Shown piece by piece: positions 1 to 9,283 of a stretch of 54,235 nt of DNA. The translations under genes were made by a program, and so were the position numbers. The notes under the pieces were generated by a model. That model was given only the letters and a program-made list of their open reading frames with translations. It did no database searches and had not been told where the DNA came from. Source of the stretch: Candidatus Binatia bacterium (GTDB lineage: Bacteria; Desulfobacterota; Binatia; Bin18); assembly GCA_022826945.1 (NCBI GenBank), contig JAJDTY010000035.1:1-54235 (forward strand), read 5' to 3'. The stretch's first letter is position 1. Every line of letters begins with the position of its first letter.

Positions 1-1
1 G

Positions 2-937
2 CACGCGGCCGAACGGCTCGGGGCCGGAGAGATCGTGGCCCTCCCCACGGAAACCGTCTACGGTCTGGGCGCGAACGCGCTGAACGAAAAGGCGGTGGCC
101 AAAGTCTTTGCTGCCAAGAACCGGCCCGAGTTTGATCCGCTGATTGTTCATATCAGGGATAAAGACGCGGCTTCCCAATACGTCACCGCCCTTGACCAAC
201 GCGCCCGGCAACTCATGGATGCCTTCTGGCCAGGCCCGTTGACGCTGGTCCTGCCTAAACGGCCTGTCATCCCAGACTTGGTTACTGCCGGGCTGGGAAC
301 GGTTGCACTGCGCATGCCGGCGCATCCGGTTGCGCTGGCACTCCTGCGGGCCGTCGATTTCCCGATTGCGGCCCCGAGCGCCAACCCGTTCGGGTATGTC
401 AGCCCGACGACCGCGGCGCATGTGCGCGACTCGCTCGGGGACGAGGTCGATCTGATTATTGACGGTGGGCCGTGCCAGGTCGGCGTTGAGTCAACGGTCT
501 GTGCGCTGACCGATCAACAAGCCGTGCTGCTCCGGCCCGGAGGTGTCACGCTCGAACAGATCGAATCGGTCATCGGCCCGGTCCGTCCGGGTGAGCCAAC
601 CCAAACGGACCGGCGTTCACCGGGAACGCTGCCGTCGCATTATGCGCCACGCGTCCCTGTCCTCCTACTGAAGCCTGGTGCTGCTTTGCCTCAGCCCGAG
701 GCTGGTGAACGGCTCGGGCTGCTCAGTCTCACCCCCCGGTCCGACGCCTCCGGCTATACGAGAACGGAAGCACTGTCAGAGAGTGGAAACCTGCTCGACG
801 CGGCGGCCTGCCTGTTTGCCGCGCTCAGGCGGCTGGATGCCGCCGGACTGGACCGGGTCGTCATCGAATCGGTCCCTGAGACCGGTATGGGTCGGGCAAT
901 CATGGATCGGTTGCGCCGGGCGGCGGCGCGTGACTGA
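2..937 (+). CDS. sua5: L-threonylcarbamoyladenylate synthase, Sua5 type (5' end outside window)
   Basis: Makes threonylcarbamoyl-AMP from threonine, bicarbonate and ATP for t6A37 modification of ANN-decoding tRNAs in the cytoplasm. The frame is open from the first bases of the window and already reads family sequence (GAGEIVALPTETVYGLG), so the real start is upstream; the GTG at 35 falls inside the domain. Family marks are KNRPEFDPLIVHI, the PSAN nucleotide-binding motif, and the SPGTLPSHYAP segment followed by a C-terminal domain, which separates Sua5 from the shorter TsaC. It stops at 935-937. A GC-rich imperfect hairpin follows before the convergent icd gene. Family assignment is firm; only the N-terminus is missing. 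Confidence 0.93.
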   Translation, partial: HAAERLGAGEIVALPTETVYGLGANALNEKAVAKVFAAKNRPEFDPLIVHIRDKDAASQYVTALDQRARQLMDAFWPGPLTLVLPKRPVIPDLVTAGLGTVALRMPAHPVALALLRAVDFPIAAPSANPFGYVSPTTAAHVRDSLGDEVDLIIDGGPCQVGVESTVCALTDQQAVLLRPGGVTLEQIESVIGPVRPGEPTQTDRRSPGTLPSHYAPRVPVLLLKPGAALPQPEAGERLGLLSLTPRSDASGYTRTEALSESGNLLDAAACLFAALRRLDAAGLDRVVIESVPETGMGRAIMDRLRRAAARD

Positions 938-951
938 GAAGCTGCTAGTAA

Positions 952-978
952 GGGGGAAGGAGCCATAAATCCTCCCCC
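952..978. terminator. Candidate bidirectional hairpin between sua5 and icd
   Basis: GGGGGA-A-GGA (952-961) can pair with TCC-TCCCCC (970-978), with one unpaired A and an 8-nt loop. It lies between the two converging genes, where a shared terminator would be expected. Neither side has a clear T-tract, so termination is an inference from position and pairing only. Confidence 0.35.
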
Positions 979-1011
979 CTCCCGTCTTGTGTCAACAGAT
1001 CGAGTTGGAGT

Positions 1012-3240
1012 TTATAGCGCGTCGATAATGGCGTTAAAGGTCGCGCTGGGCCGCATGGCTTGGCTGGCCTTTCCCGGGTCGGGTAAGTAATAGCCGCCGA
1101 CATCGACCGGTGCGCCCTGGGCGGCTAGCAGTTCTTCGGTAATCGTAGCTTCCTGCTCTTCGAGTTGTTTGACCACCCCGGCAAAACGGGCCTGGATGGC
1201 CGCATCTTTGGTCTGGGCGGCCAGGGCCTGGGCCCAGTACAGGGCCAGATAGAAGGTGCTGCCCCGGTTGTCGATTTCGTTCACCTTGCGGGATGGGGAG
1301 CGCGAGTTTTCCAGGTATGTGCTGATGGCCTGGTCAAGCGTTTCCGCAAACAACGCGGCTTTTTCACTCCTGGTGTTTTGCGCGATCAGCTCAAGCGAGG
1401 GCACCAGGGCGCAGTACTCGCCGAGCGAATCCCATCTAAGGTGGCCTTCTTGCACGAACTGCTGCACATGCTTGGGAGCAGAGCCGCCCGCGCCGGTCTC
1501 GAACAGGCCGCCGCCTTTCATCAGCGGTACGATCGACAGCATCCGGGCGCTGGTGCCCAGCTCGAGAATCGGGAACAGGTCGGTCAGATAGTCCCGCAGG
1601 ACGTTGCCCGTCACCGCAATCGTGTTTTCCCCTCTCCGGATCCGTTCCAGGGAAAAGCGCATGGCCTCCTGCGGTTTCATCACCCGAATATCCAGCCCCG
1701 TGGTATCGTGCTCCGGCAGGTAGGTGTGCACCTTCTTGAGGATTTCCGTATCGTGCCCCCGGTTCTCGTCCAGCCAGAAAACCGCCGGGGACCCGGAGGC
1801 CCTTGCGCGTGACACCGCCAGGCGGACCCAGTCGCGGATCGGGGCGTCCTTGGTCTGGCTCATTCTGAAGATATCGCCGACTTCGACGGACTGCTCAAGC
1901 AGGCTGGTCCCGGCCGCGTCCACAACGCGAATAGTCCCGTCAGCCGGGGCTTCAAAGGTTTTGTCGTGCGAGCCGTACTCTTCGGCTTTCTGGGCCATCA
2001 AGCCGACGTTGGAGACGTTGCCCATGGTTGTCGGGTCAAACTGCCCGTGCTGTTTGGCGTTTTCGAGAATTTCCTTATACATGGTCGCGTAGCAGCGGTC
2101 CGGCACCATGGCGATGGTATCCTGGAGTTCGTCGTCCTTGTTCCACATCCTGCCGCCGTCCCGCACAACGTTGGGCATGGAGGCGTCGATGATGATGTCG
2201 TTCGGGACGTGCAGATTGGTGATGCCGCGGCGGGCGTTGACCATGGCCAGCGCCGGTCGCTTTTTAGACACTGCGGCAATATCGGCTTCGATCTCGGCTT
2301 TTTTCTCGGCCGGCAGGCGGTCGAGCTTGGCCAGCACATCGGCCAGGCCGTAGTTGACGTTCGCCCCGATTTCCTTGAGCGCCTCGGCGTGCTTGTCGAG
2401 CGCATCCTGGAAATAGACGGATACACAGTGGCCGAACATGATGGGATCGGAAACCTTCATCATGGTCGATTTGAGGTGCAAGGACAGCAACACCCCGTCG
2501 TTCTTGGCCGCATCCATCTGCTCGGCGTAGAAGGCGCGCAGAGCCTTGACGTTCATGACCGAGGCATCAATGACCTCGCCCGCAAGCAGGGCCAAGCCGT
2601 CTTTCAGGACGGTCACGCTGCCGTCTCCGGCAACAAACTCGATCCGCGCCTGGGTCGCGGCCTCCAGAGTGGTCGATTTCTCACTCTCGTAGAAATCCTT
2701 CCCCTGCATATGGGCTACCCGGGCTTTGGAGCCGCTCTCCGGCCACTGCTGCATCATCTTGTGGGGATTCTTCTGAAAGAATTTTTTGACCGAGGCGGCC
2801 GGCCTGCGGTCGGAGTTGCCTTCCCGCAGCACCGGATTGACAGCCGAGCCGAGGACCACGGCAAAGCGAGCCTGGAGCGCCTGCTCCGCGTCGTTCTTGG
2901 GCTCTTCCGGATAGTCGGGGATATCGTAGCCTTTGGCCTGCAACTCTTTGATCGCGTCTTTGAGTTGGGGAATGGTGGCGCTGATATTGGGCAGTTTGAC
3001 GATGTTCGCCTGGGGCGTTTGTGTCATCTCCCCGAGTTGGGTCAGACAGTCGGGGATTTTTTGTTCCTCAGTCAGTTTATCGGGGAAGTTGGCGATGATT
3101 CTGCCGGCCAGGGAGATATCGCTGGTTTCCACCTCAATACCCGACCCTTTGGTATACGCCTGGATGATAGGGAGGAGCGCAAAGGTTGCCAATGCCGGAG
3201 CTTCATCGATCTGGGTCCACGTAATTTTTGCTGGGGCCAT
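1012..3240 (-). CDS. icd: NADP-dependent isocitrate dehydrogenase, monomeric type
   Basis: Oxidative decarboxylation of isocitrate to 2-oxoglutarate with NADP, a TCA-cycle step in the cytoplasm. The 742-residue length is that of the monomeric IDH family (about 740), not the roughly 420-residue dimeric enzyme. The substrate-binding segment is seen at residues 132-146 ([14 protein letters not shown]), and the whole chain reads as family sequence without gaps. The ATG at 3240 is preceded by AAGGAG at the right distance. A good extended -10 lies about 50 bp upstream, so the gene is probably its own transcription unit. A long open frame on the opposite strand is a codon-bias shadow. Confidence 0.97.
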   Translation of the reverse strand: MAPAKITWTQIDEAPALATFALLPIIQAYTKGSGIEVETSDISLAGRIIANFPDKLTEEQKIPDCLTQLGEMTQTPQANIVKLPNISATIPQLKDAIKELQAKGYDIPDYPEEPKNDAEQALQARFAVVLGSAVNPVLREGNSDRRPAASVKKFFQKNPHKMMQQWPESGSKARVAHMQGKDFYESEKSTTLEAATQARIEFVAGDGSVTVLKDGLALLAGEVIDASVMNVKALRAFYAEQMDAAKNDGVLLSLHLKSTMMKVSDPIMFGHCVSVYFQDALDKHAEALKEIGANVNYGLADVLAKLDRLPAEKKAEIEADIAAVSKKRPALAMVNARRGITNLHVPNDIIIDASMPNVVRDGGRMWNKDDELQDTIAMVPDRCYATMYKEILENAKQHGQFDPTTMGNVSNVGLMAQKAEEYGSHDKTFEAPADGTIRVVDAAGTSLLEQSVEVGDIFRMSQTKDAPIRDWVRLAVSRARASGSPAVFWLDENRGHDTEILKKVHTYLPEHDTTGLDIRVMKPQEAMRFSLERIRRGENTIAVTGNVLRDYLTDLFPILELGTSARMLSIVPLMKGGGLFETGAGGSAPKHVQQFVQEGHLRWDSLGEYCALVPSLELIAQNTRSEKAALFAETLDQAISTYLENSRSPSRKVNEIDNRGSTFYLALYWAQALAAQTKDAAIQARFAGVVKQLEEQEATITEELLAAQGAPVDVGGYYLPDPGKASQAMRPSATFNAIIDAL

Positions 3241-3286
3241 ATTTTCTCCTTATCTCTTATAATGGTGGACGATTTTATCGCGCGGG

Positions 3287-3295
3287 ATTATACCA
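3287..3295 (-). promoter_or_regulatory. Extended -10 promoter for icd
   Basis: On the minus strand the bases read TGGTATAAT, a perfect extended -10 (TGnTATAAT), about 47 bp before the icd start codon. No convincing -35 sits 16-18 bp upstream, which fits an extended -10 promoter. Assignment is by motif and position only. Confidence 0.55.
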
Positions 3296-3405
3296 AATCA
3301 CAGCTCAATCGGAAGGGTGGTGGAACGGACAGCCGCGCGCAGCCACATTGCAAAGCGTGGGGGAAGAGGGTAGACAGTGGGTTCAGCCAGCGGAAGTAGG
3401 CCGAT

Positions 3406-4467
3406 ATGCAACGCATCCCTCTCCTGTGTGCTCTTGTCTGTATCCTGAGCGCCTTCCCGGCGTGCCGTGACGCGATTGAGGAAGTTCCGCTGAGTACCAG
3501 TCTGATTGCCCTGACGGATAAATTCTTTGACGTCGAGGCCCTCTCGGCCGAGAAAGCCGTGGTCGTCGGCTATGCGGGCAAAATCCTCCTCACCACCGAT
3601 GGTGGCCAAAGCTGGCAGGCCAAGGACAGCGGGACCAATGCCGCCCTGTACAGCGTGGCCTTCCCTGATGGCCAGCACGGTTGGATCAGTGGGCAGGACG
3701 GCGTCATGCTGCACTCCACGGATGGGGGCGAGACCTGGCAGCCGCAGGACAGCCAACTGAGCGATCCGATATTTGCCATGACGTTTCTCGACACCACCCA
3801 CGGCTGGGCCGCGGCCGACCGGGCGACCTATCTGAAAACCACCAACGGCGGAGAGTCCTGGGAGTCGGGCTATATCCAGCCTTCGCTCGAGGGAGTCGGG
3901 GCGGATGCCACCCTGGCCCTGGTGGACCCTATTTTCTACGATGTTCAGTTTCTGGATGAAAATACGGGATGGATTGTGGGCGAGTTCGGCAAAATTTACC
4001 ATACCACGGACGGCGGCCAGAACTGGGTAGAACAGCAGAACAGTCTGCTCGGACAGGCGGGATTCAGCGATGCCCTGAATCTTCCCACGTTTTTTGGGAT
4101 CTCCTTTTCAGACGCGAACAATGGGGTGGTTGTCGGACTTGAGGGAAAGGTTGCGACAACCTCCAATGCCGGGCAGCACTGGACCTTTATCGGACAAGCC
4201 GAGGGTGGAGCCCTGTTCGATACGGAACCGTTATACGCGCCCCATTTAATCGGCGCTGGCGACAGTGGCTGGATCGTGGGCGGAGCCGGTCGGATCCTGC
4301 GCCTTCAGGATGGAGAGTGGCAACCGACGAGTGTTGGCATGCCCATCGCCACCTGGCTGCGGGCGGTTGATTTCTACGATGCTGACCATGGCTGGATTGT
4401 GGGCGGGTATGGCGCCATCTTACGCACGACGGACGGTGGCCAGAGTTGGCTGCGCGTTTTTGGCTAA
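3406..4467 (+). CDS. YCF48/HCF136-like beta-propeller protein, probable lipoprotein
   Basis: Repeats of the YCF48 type run through the 353-residue chain: units such as HGWISGQDG-x-LHSTDGGETW, GWIVGEFGKIYHTTDGGQNW and a last GWIVGGYGAILRTTDGGQSW predict a multi-bladed propeller. The N-terminus is a short signal peptide with Cys20 in a loose lipobox (FPAC), so export and lipid anchoring are likely but the box is not canonical. In phototrophs the family helps assemble photosystem II; nothing photosynthetic is present here, so the role is unknown, perhaps as a periplasmic binding or assembly factor. It is followed 27 bp later by an SDR gene on the same strand. Confidence 0.85.
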   Translation: MQRIPLLCALVCILSAFPACRDAIEEVPLSTSLIALTDKFFDVEALSAEKAVVVGYAGKILLTTDGGQSWQAKDSGTNAALYSVAFPDGQHGWISGQDGVMLHSTDGGETWQPQDSQLSDPIFAMTFLDTTHGWAAADRATYLKTTNGGESWESGYIQPSLEGVGADATLALVDPIFYDVQFLDENTGWIVGEFGKIYHTTDGGQNWVEQQNSLLGQAGFSDALNLPTFFGISFSDANNGVVVGLEGKVATTSNAGQHWTFIGQAEGGALFDTEPLYAPHLIGAGDSGWIVGGAGRILRLQDGEWQPTSVGMPIATWLRAVDFYDADHGWIVGGYGAILRTTDGGQSWLRVFG

Positions 4468-4494
4468 TACGCACACCGGGGAGTAAAAGAGATT

Positions 4495-5289
4495 ATGACC
4501 GACGCAGCGTTTGATATTGCGGGCAAAGTCACCATTGTCACCGGCGGTGGCACCGGAATCGGGGCGGAAATCGCGGCTGAGTTCTGCCGCCGGGGTGCTC
4601 CGGTGATGATTACCAGCCGGACGATGGACCACCTGGGCCCGGTTGCGGACGGGATCAAAAAGGATGGCGGCGAAGTTGACGCCATTGTGTGTGATGTGCG
4701 TAAAAACGATCAGGTCGAGGCGGTGATCGAGAAAACCGTCCAGAACTGGGGTCGAGTCGATATTGTGATCAATAACGCCGGGGCGAGCTTTGTGGCCAAC
4801 GCCCACGAGATCTCGGCAAATGGGTTCGGCGCCATTGTGGCCATCAATCTGAACGGCACCTTCCTCTTTTCCAAGGCCGCGGCTCTGGTGATGATGGAAA
4901 AGAAGACCGGCGGCAGCATCATTAATATCTCGTCCGACGCCGGGGTGTTTGGTTCGGCCACGATGTCGCACTATGGGGCGGCCAAGGCGGGGATTATCAA
5001 TTTGACTCGCTCCTTGGCCATTGAATGGGCCGATTATGGTATCCGCGTGAACTGCATCTCGCCCGGTCCGATTGAAACCCCCGGGGTCAAGGAAGTCCTG
5101 TGGCCGACCAAGGAGCTGCAAGACAAAGCCACCGGCTCGACCGCCCTGAATCGTTTTGGGACGGGCCTCGAAGTGGCCTGGCCGTGCGTGTTCCTGGCTT
5201 CAAGGGCGGGTGGATATGTGAACGGTGTCAATCTCCAGGTTGACGGCTGTATGACACGCGCGGGTATACCGGAGAGTCGGCTCAATTAA
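4495..5289 (+). CDS. SDR-family NAD(P)-dependent oxidoreductase
   Basis: A classical short-chain dehydrogenase of 264 residues. Visible motifs are the cofactor loop TGGGTGIG (residues 16-23), NNAG (93-96), and the catalytic Ser147, Tyr160 and Lys164, with the post-catalytic RVNCISPGPIETPG segment. All catalytic positions are present, so it should be active; the substrate cannot be read from sequence. It opens a same-strand cluster with an HMG-CoA-synthase-like gene, a thiolase and an acyl-CoA dehydrogenase, so a hydroxyacyl-CoA or related ketone/alcohol substrate is likely. The start ATG follows a purine-rich stretch. Confidence 0.92.
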   Translation: MTDAAFDIAGKVTIVTGGGTGIGAEIAAEFCRRGAPVMITSRTMDHLGPVADGIKKDGGEVDAIVCDVRKNDQVEAVIEKTVQNWGRVDIVINNAGASFVANAHEISANGFGAIVAINLNGTFLFSKAAALVMMEKKTGGSIINISSDAGVFGSATMSHYGAAKAGIINLTRSLAIEWADYGIRVNCISPGPIETPGVKEVLWPTKELQDKATGSTALNRFGTGLEVAWPCVFLASRAGGYVNGVNLQVDGCMTRAGIPESRLN

Positions 5290-5322
5290 GCCGCGTAACA
5301 CCAGTAAAGTGGAGCGCTGAAT

Positions 5323-6723
5323 ATGGTCGGCATTGTTTCGTATGGGTCGTATATCCCTTCCTATCGTCTCCCGCGTGATGTGATCGCCAAAGAGTGGGAC
5401 ACCCCGTCGCTCGGCGGGGAGCGGGCCCTGGCCAGTTTTGATGAGGACAGCCTGACCCTGGCCATGAATGCCAGTATCGACGCCCTGGGCGATCGTAACC
5501 CAAAAGGGGTCGCCGGGATCTTCTTTGCCTCGACGACCTCGCCCTACCGGGAGAAACAGGCCGCCGCCACCGTGGCCACTGTCCTGGATACGGATAAAGA
5601 GCTGCGGACCATGGATTTTACGGATTCGCTGCGCGCCGGCACCTCGGCGCTCTTAACCGCCTTGGATTTGGCCAAAGCGGGTGAACTCCTCCTGGTGTGT
5701 GCCGGCGACGCGCGCATGGGGGAGCCGGACACGATACAGGAACAGAACTACGGCGATGCCGGTGGGGCTCTGGTCATTGGCTCGGAAAACGTAATTGCCG
5801 AGCTGGTGGGCACCCATACGGTCAGCCAGGAATTTCTGGGGACCTGGCGAACCGAAGAGCAGGACTACCTCAAGTCGTTCCCCGGCGGGTTTGAGAACAA
5901 GTTCGGCTATAACCGTTTTATTGCGGAAACCGTTCGGGGCCTGCTGCAAAAATGCAACCTCGAAGCCAAGGATATTGCCAACGCCGCCATTGCCGCCCCC
6001 ACCCAGAGGGCTCTGCAGGGCGCTCTGCGCGGCCTGGGGTTTGATATCAAGAGCCAGGTACAGGAAACGTTTTGGAATACGGTCGGGGACGCCGGAACCG
6101 CCCAGCCGCTGGTCCTGCTGGCCGCGGTGCTCGAACGGGCCAAGCCGGGTGACCTGATTCTCGTGGCCGGCTACGGAGACGGAGGTGATGCGGCCCTGTT
6201 CCGGGTCACGGACGGGATTGCCGGTTTTCAGGTGGCCCGGAGCGTGTACTCGCAGATTGAGGTGAAGCGGACGCTGCAATCCTACGGCAAATACGCCCGT
6301 TTCCGGAAGCTGATTCGGAAGGATTACGCGACGCAGGACGAATCTACCCCGGTCGTGCTGCTGCGCGACCAGAAGCAGATTCTGCCCCTGTACGGCGGGA
6401 AATGCCCGTCGTGCGGCGTCGTTCAGTTTCCCATTCATCGTATCTGTACGGAATGTGGCTATCGGGGGGGGCTGGAAGAGGTCAAGCTGTCACGGCGGGG
6501 AAGGCTTTTTACCTTTACGAACGACTATCTGACCGAGACGCCAGACCCGCCAACAACGCACGCCGTGGTTGATCTTGAGGGCGGCGGGCGCGTCTTTGTC
6601 CAGCTGACGGATTGTGAGGCGGATCGGGTTGAAATCGGCATGCCGCTTGAGTTGACATTTCGCAAATATCATGAAGGCTATGGGATCAAGAATTATTTCT
6701 GGAAGGCTCGGCCTGTAGAATAG
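5323..6723 (+). CDS. HMG-CoA-synthase-like thiolase fold fused to a DUF35 zinc-ribbon/OB domain
   Basis: Residues 1 to about 345 read as the HMG-CoA synthase / KAS III-like thiolase fold (YGSYIPSYRLPR at the start, WNTVGDAGTA-PLVLLA and GDLILVAGYGDGGDA later). Residues 361-378 carry four zinc-ribbon cysteines (C361, C364, C375, C378), followed by the OB fold of DUF35. The catalytic residues of HMG-CoA synthase are not found: the Cys position in the (C)KAGT motif is Leu103 (DSLRAGT), and the usual Glu and His segments read FASTTSPY and IAAPTQRA. It is therefore unlikely to be a normal HMG-CoA synthase. Fused or paired thiolase/DUF35 proteins are known in aromatic and steroid side-chain degradation (BbsAB, Ltp2-ChsH2), which makes a C-C bond-cleaving or scaffold role plausible. 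A typical thiolase follows. Confidence 0.85.
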   Translation: MVGIVSYGSYIPSYRLPRDVIAKEWDTPSLGGERALASFDEDSLTLAMNASIDALGDRNPKGVAGIFFASTTSPYREKQAAATVATVLDTDKELRTMDFTDSLRAGTSALLTALDLAKAGELLLVCAGDARMGEPDTIQEQNYGDAGGALVIGSENVIAELVGTHTVSQEFLGTWRTEEQDYLKSFPGGFENKFGYNRFIAETVRGLLQKCNLEAKDIANAAIAAPTQRALQGALRGLGFDIKSQVQETFWNTVGDAGTAQPLVLLAAVLERAKPGDLILVAGYGDGGDAALFRVTDGIAGFQVARSVYSQIEVKRTLQSYGKYARFRKLIRKDYATQDESTPVVLLRDQKQILPLYGGKCPSCGVVQFPIHRICTECGYRGGLEEVKLSRRGRLFTFTNDYLTETPDPPTTHAVVDLEGGGRVFVQLTDCEADRVEIGMPLELTFRKYHEGYGIKNYFWKARPVE

Positions 6724-6764
6724 GTGAACATCGGCAAGACAGAACATCCTCGAAGGGAGGCAGT

Positions 6765-7910
6765 ATGAATATTCGGGACAAGGTCGCGGTGATTGGGGCT
6801 GGATGCAGTAAGTTTGGTGAAAACTACGACAAGAGCGCCGAAGATATGATTGTCGAGGCCGCGCTTGACGCCTATACGGACGCGCGTATCGATCCGAGCC
6901 AGATTCAGGCCGCCTGGGTCGGGACGCTCAGCTCAGCCAGCGCCGGGAACGCCCTGGCCGACCCGCTCAAACTGTTCAATATCCCGATTACCCGCGTGGA
7001 AAACTACTGCGCTTCGGGCATGGATGCGTTTCGGAATGCATCCATGGCGGTGGCCTCCGGGATGTATGATGTGGTTTTGGCGCTGGGTTTTGAGAAGCTG
7101 CGTGACTCCGGTCAGCGCGGTCTGGGGACGTTTGGCGACCATCCTGTTGTGGGCTATGGCACGACGGCTCCGTCGCTGTTTGCCATGGCGGCCAACCGCT
7201 ACTTTGAGACGTATGGCATTGATAAGACGGCCCTGGCCAAAGTCGCCATCAAAAATCATCACAACGGCACGATGAGCCCCAAGGCGCATTTTCGGATGGA
7301 GGTCTCGGAAGACCAGGTCGTCAATGCGCCGCTGATTTGCAGCCCGCTCGGTCTGCTCGACTGCTGCCCGACCACGGATGGGGCCGCGGCGGTGATCATC
7401 TGCAAGGAGGAACTGGCTCGCTCGTTCCGACCGGACCCGGTGAAGGTCAAAGGCATCGGCCTGTCCGTCACCTCGGGCGAGCCGTATATGAAACCGAGCT
7501 TCGCCTACACCGGCTTTCCTGCCACGGCTCAGGCGGCCCAATCGGCCTATGAGCAGGCTGGCATGACGGCCAAGGATATTGATCTGGTTGAATGCCATGA
7601 CTGCTTCACCATTACCGAGATTCTGAACTATGAGGACCTCGGTCTGTGTGAAAAAGGCGAGGGCTGGCGCTATGTGGCCGAGGGTCGGGCGAACATCGAC
7701 GGCGGTGCGGTTCCCGTGAACCCCTCGGGCGGGCTGAAATCGTTCGGTCATCCCATTGGCGCAACCGGTATTCGTATGATCTATGAGGTGTCGCAGCACT
7801 TATGGGATAAAGCCGGTGAGCGGCAGGTCAAGGATGCGGAAGTGGGTCTGGCCCATAACCTGGGTGGTCCGGGCTCGGTTGGCTGCGTGACCATTCTGGC
7901 CAATAGCTAA
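6765..7910 (+). CDS. Thiolase-family acyl-CoA acetyltransferase
   Basis: A 381-residue protein of the SCP2-type thiolase group. The nucleophile is Cys82 in NYCASGMDAF; the C-terminal half has the HDCF segment (ECHDCFTITE), the GHPIGATG loop with its catalytic His, and a final GGPGSVGCV with a second Cys. The residues needed for thiolytic cleavage or condensation are thus present, in contrast to the preceding HMG-CoA-synthase-like protein. A strong ribosome site (AGGGAGG) precedes the ATG. The pair may act as one complex, as seen for DUF35-partnered thiolases. A hairpin terminator lies just downstream. Confidence 0.9.
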   Translation: MNIRDKVAVIGAGCSKFGENYDKSAEDMIVEAALDAYTDARIDPSQIQAAWVGTLSSASAGNALADPLKLFNIPITRVENYCASGMDAFRNASMAVASGMYDVVLALGFEKLRDSGQRGLGTFGDHPVVGYGTTAPSLFAMAANRYFETYGIDKTALAKVAIKNHHNGTMSPKAHFRMEVSEDQVVNAPLICSPLGLLDCCPTTDGAAAVIICKEELARSFRPDPVKVKGIGLSVTSGEPYMKPSFAYTGFPATAQAAQSAYEQAGMTAKDIDLVECHDCFTITEILNYEDLGLCEKGEGWRYVAEGRANIDGGAVPVNPSGGLKSFGHPIGATGIRMIYEVSQHLWDKAGERQVKDAEVGLAHNLGGPGSVGCVTILANS

Positions 7911-7930
7911 AGCGTACGGGAACGGGTGAT

Positions 7931-7968
7931 AACGAGGACTGGGAGATTCTCAGTCCTCGTTCTTTTTT
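7931..7968 (+). terminator. Rho-independent terminator after the thiolase gene
   Basis: An 11-bp perfect stem, AACGAGGACTG (7931-7941) pairing with CAGTCCTCGTT (7951-7961), has a 9-nt loop and is followed by TCTTTTTT. This is a textbook intrinsic terminator. It ends only 13 bp before the ATG of the acyl-CoA dehydrogenase gene, so that gene is either read through at reduced level or served by its own promoter. Confidence 0.85.
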
Positions 7969-7980
7969 GTGGGGGGTGTT

Positions 7981-9102
7981 ATGGATTTTGGTTTTAGTGA
8001 AGAGCAGGATCTGCTGCGCCAATCGGCCGCCGACTTTTTACGCAACGAGTGTCCCATGTCCTATGTCCGCCAGATGATGGAGGACGAGCGGGGCTATGCG
8101 GACGAGGTCTGGAACAAGATGGCCGAGTTGGGCTGGATGGGACTGATTGTGCCGGAGGCATACGGCGGAGCCGGACTGTCCATCGTCGACTTGGTCGTCG
8201 TGTTGGAAGAGATGGGGAAGGTCGTGCTGCCCGGCCCCTTCTTTTCGACCGTGGCGCAGGGCGGGCTGTGTATGCAGGCCGCCGGGAGCGAAGAGCAGAA
8301 AAAAGCCCTGCTGCCCGGTATGGCGTCCGGACAGACCACGCTGACCCTGGCCTGCCTCGAAGAGAACCCACGCTGGGATGAGGCCGGCATCAACCTCAGC
8401 GCGGAGAAGAACGGCAGCGGGTATGTGTTGAACGGGGTGAAACTATTCGTGCCGGACGCCCATGTTGCCGATCACATCATCTGTGCCGCGCGCACGTCCG
8501 AAGGAGTGACGCTGTTTCTGCTGGACCGTCAACAGGCCGGCCTCGGAGCCCGCCTGCTCAAGACCATGGATCAGACGCGGAAGCTGTGCGAGGTGACCCT
8601 GGAAAATGTGCACGTCGGAGCTGACGCTCTGCTGGGAGCGCCCGGACAGGGCTGGGCTGTTTTGTCTCGTGTCATCAATCAGAGCAAAGTCGCCCTGAGC
8701 GCCGAAATGTGTGGGGGCGCGCAACAGGTGCTGGACATGAGTGTGGAATACGCCAAGGTGCGCGAGCAGTTTGGCCGCCCGATCGGGTCGTTTCAGGCCA
8801 TCCAGCATAAATGCGCCGATATGCTGATACAGGTCGAGGGGGCCAAGTCGGCCACGTATTACGCGGCCTGGGCCGTCTCAAACGATACCTCCGACGCCGC
8901 CCTGGCCGCCGCCATGGCCAAGGCGTATTGCAGCGATGCCTACCGTCGAGTGACGAGCGAAGGGATACAGGTCCACGGCGGTATTGGTTTTACCTGGGAG
9001 CACGACATGCATATTTACTTCAAGCGCGCCAAGGGCTCGGAGGTGACGTTTGGCGACGCGACCTGGAACCGTGAATTGGTAGCCCAGCATACGCTGGATT
9101 AG
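7981..9102 (+). CDS. Acyl-CoA dehydrogenase
   Basis: FAD-dependent alpha,beta-dehydrogenation of an acyl-CoA. The 373-residue chain has the standard three-domain layout, starting MDFGFSEEQDLLRQ, with VREQFGRPIGSFQAIQHK in the C-terminal helical domain and the GGIGFTWEHD segment near the end. That last motif is typical of the FadE-type dehydrogenases that often work as hetero-oligomers in steroid or side-chain catabolism, but a partner gene is not present here. The ATG at 7981 fits the family N-terminus and is preferred to the GTG at 7969. It follows directly on a terminator, so expression may be set apart from the upstream SDR/thiolase genes. Confidence 0.93.
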   Translation: MDFGFSEEQDLLRQSAADFLRNECPMSYVRQMMEDERGYADEVWNKMAELGWMGLIVPEAYGGAGLSIVDLVVVLEEMGKVVLPGPFFSTVAQGGLCMQAAGSEEQKKALLPGMASGQTTLTLACLEENPRWDEAGINLSAEKNGSGYVLNGVKLFVPDAHVADHIICAARTSEGVTLFLLDRQQAGLGARLLKTMDQTRKLCEVTLENVHVGADALLGAPGQGWAVLSRVINQSKVALSAEMCGGAQQVLDMSVEYAKVREQFGRPIGSFQAIQHKCADMLIQVEGAKSATYYAAWAVSNDTSDAALAAAMAKAYCSDAYRRVTSEGIQVHGGIGFTWEHDMHIYFKRAKGSEVTFGDATWNRELVAQHTLD

Positions 9103-9283
9103 AGGTACTGAACCGGCCAGGGATGTTCCGCTGTCGCTCCGGGCTGTAAGAAACGCTCGAAATTGGAAGGCCGATATCAGTCATTCAAGGAAGATTTTGG
9201 CATCGCGTAGCGTCTGACCCCAATTTCGTCCTTCCACGTTTGCTCCTGCGCAATATCGTCGGCAGTCTGCAAGTGTACTCATG

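Noticed and set aside
1966..3399. 477-codon open frame opposite icd
   Set aside because: It lies antisense to a full-length, well-conserved isocitrate dehydrogenase; the frame is a result of GC-rich codon bias.
9158..9228. Inverted repeat CGAAATTGG / CCAATTTCG with a 53-nt loop
   Set aside because: Nine-base arms with a long loop and no transposase nearby; too weak to call an element.
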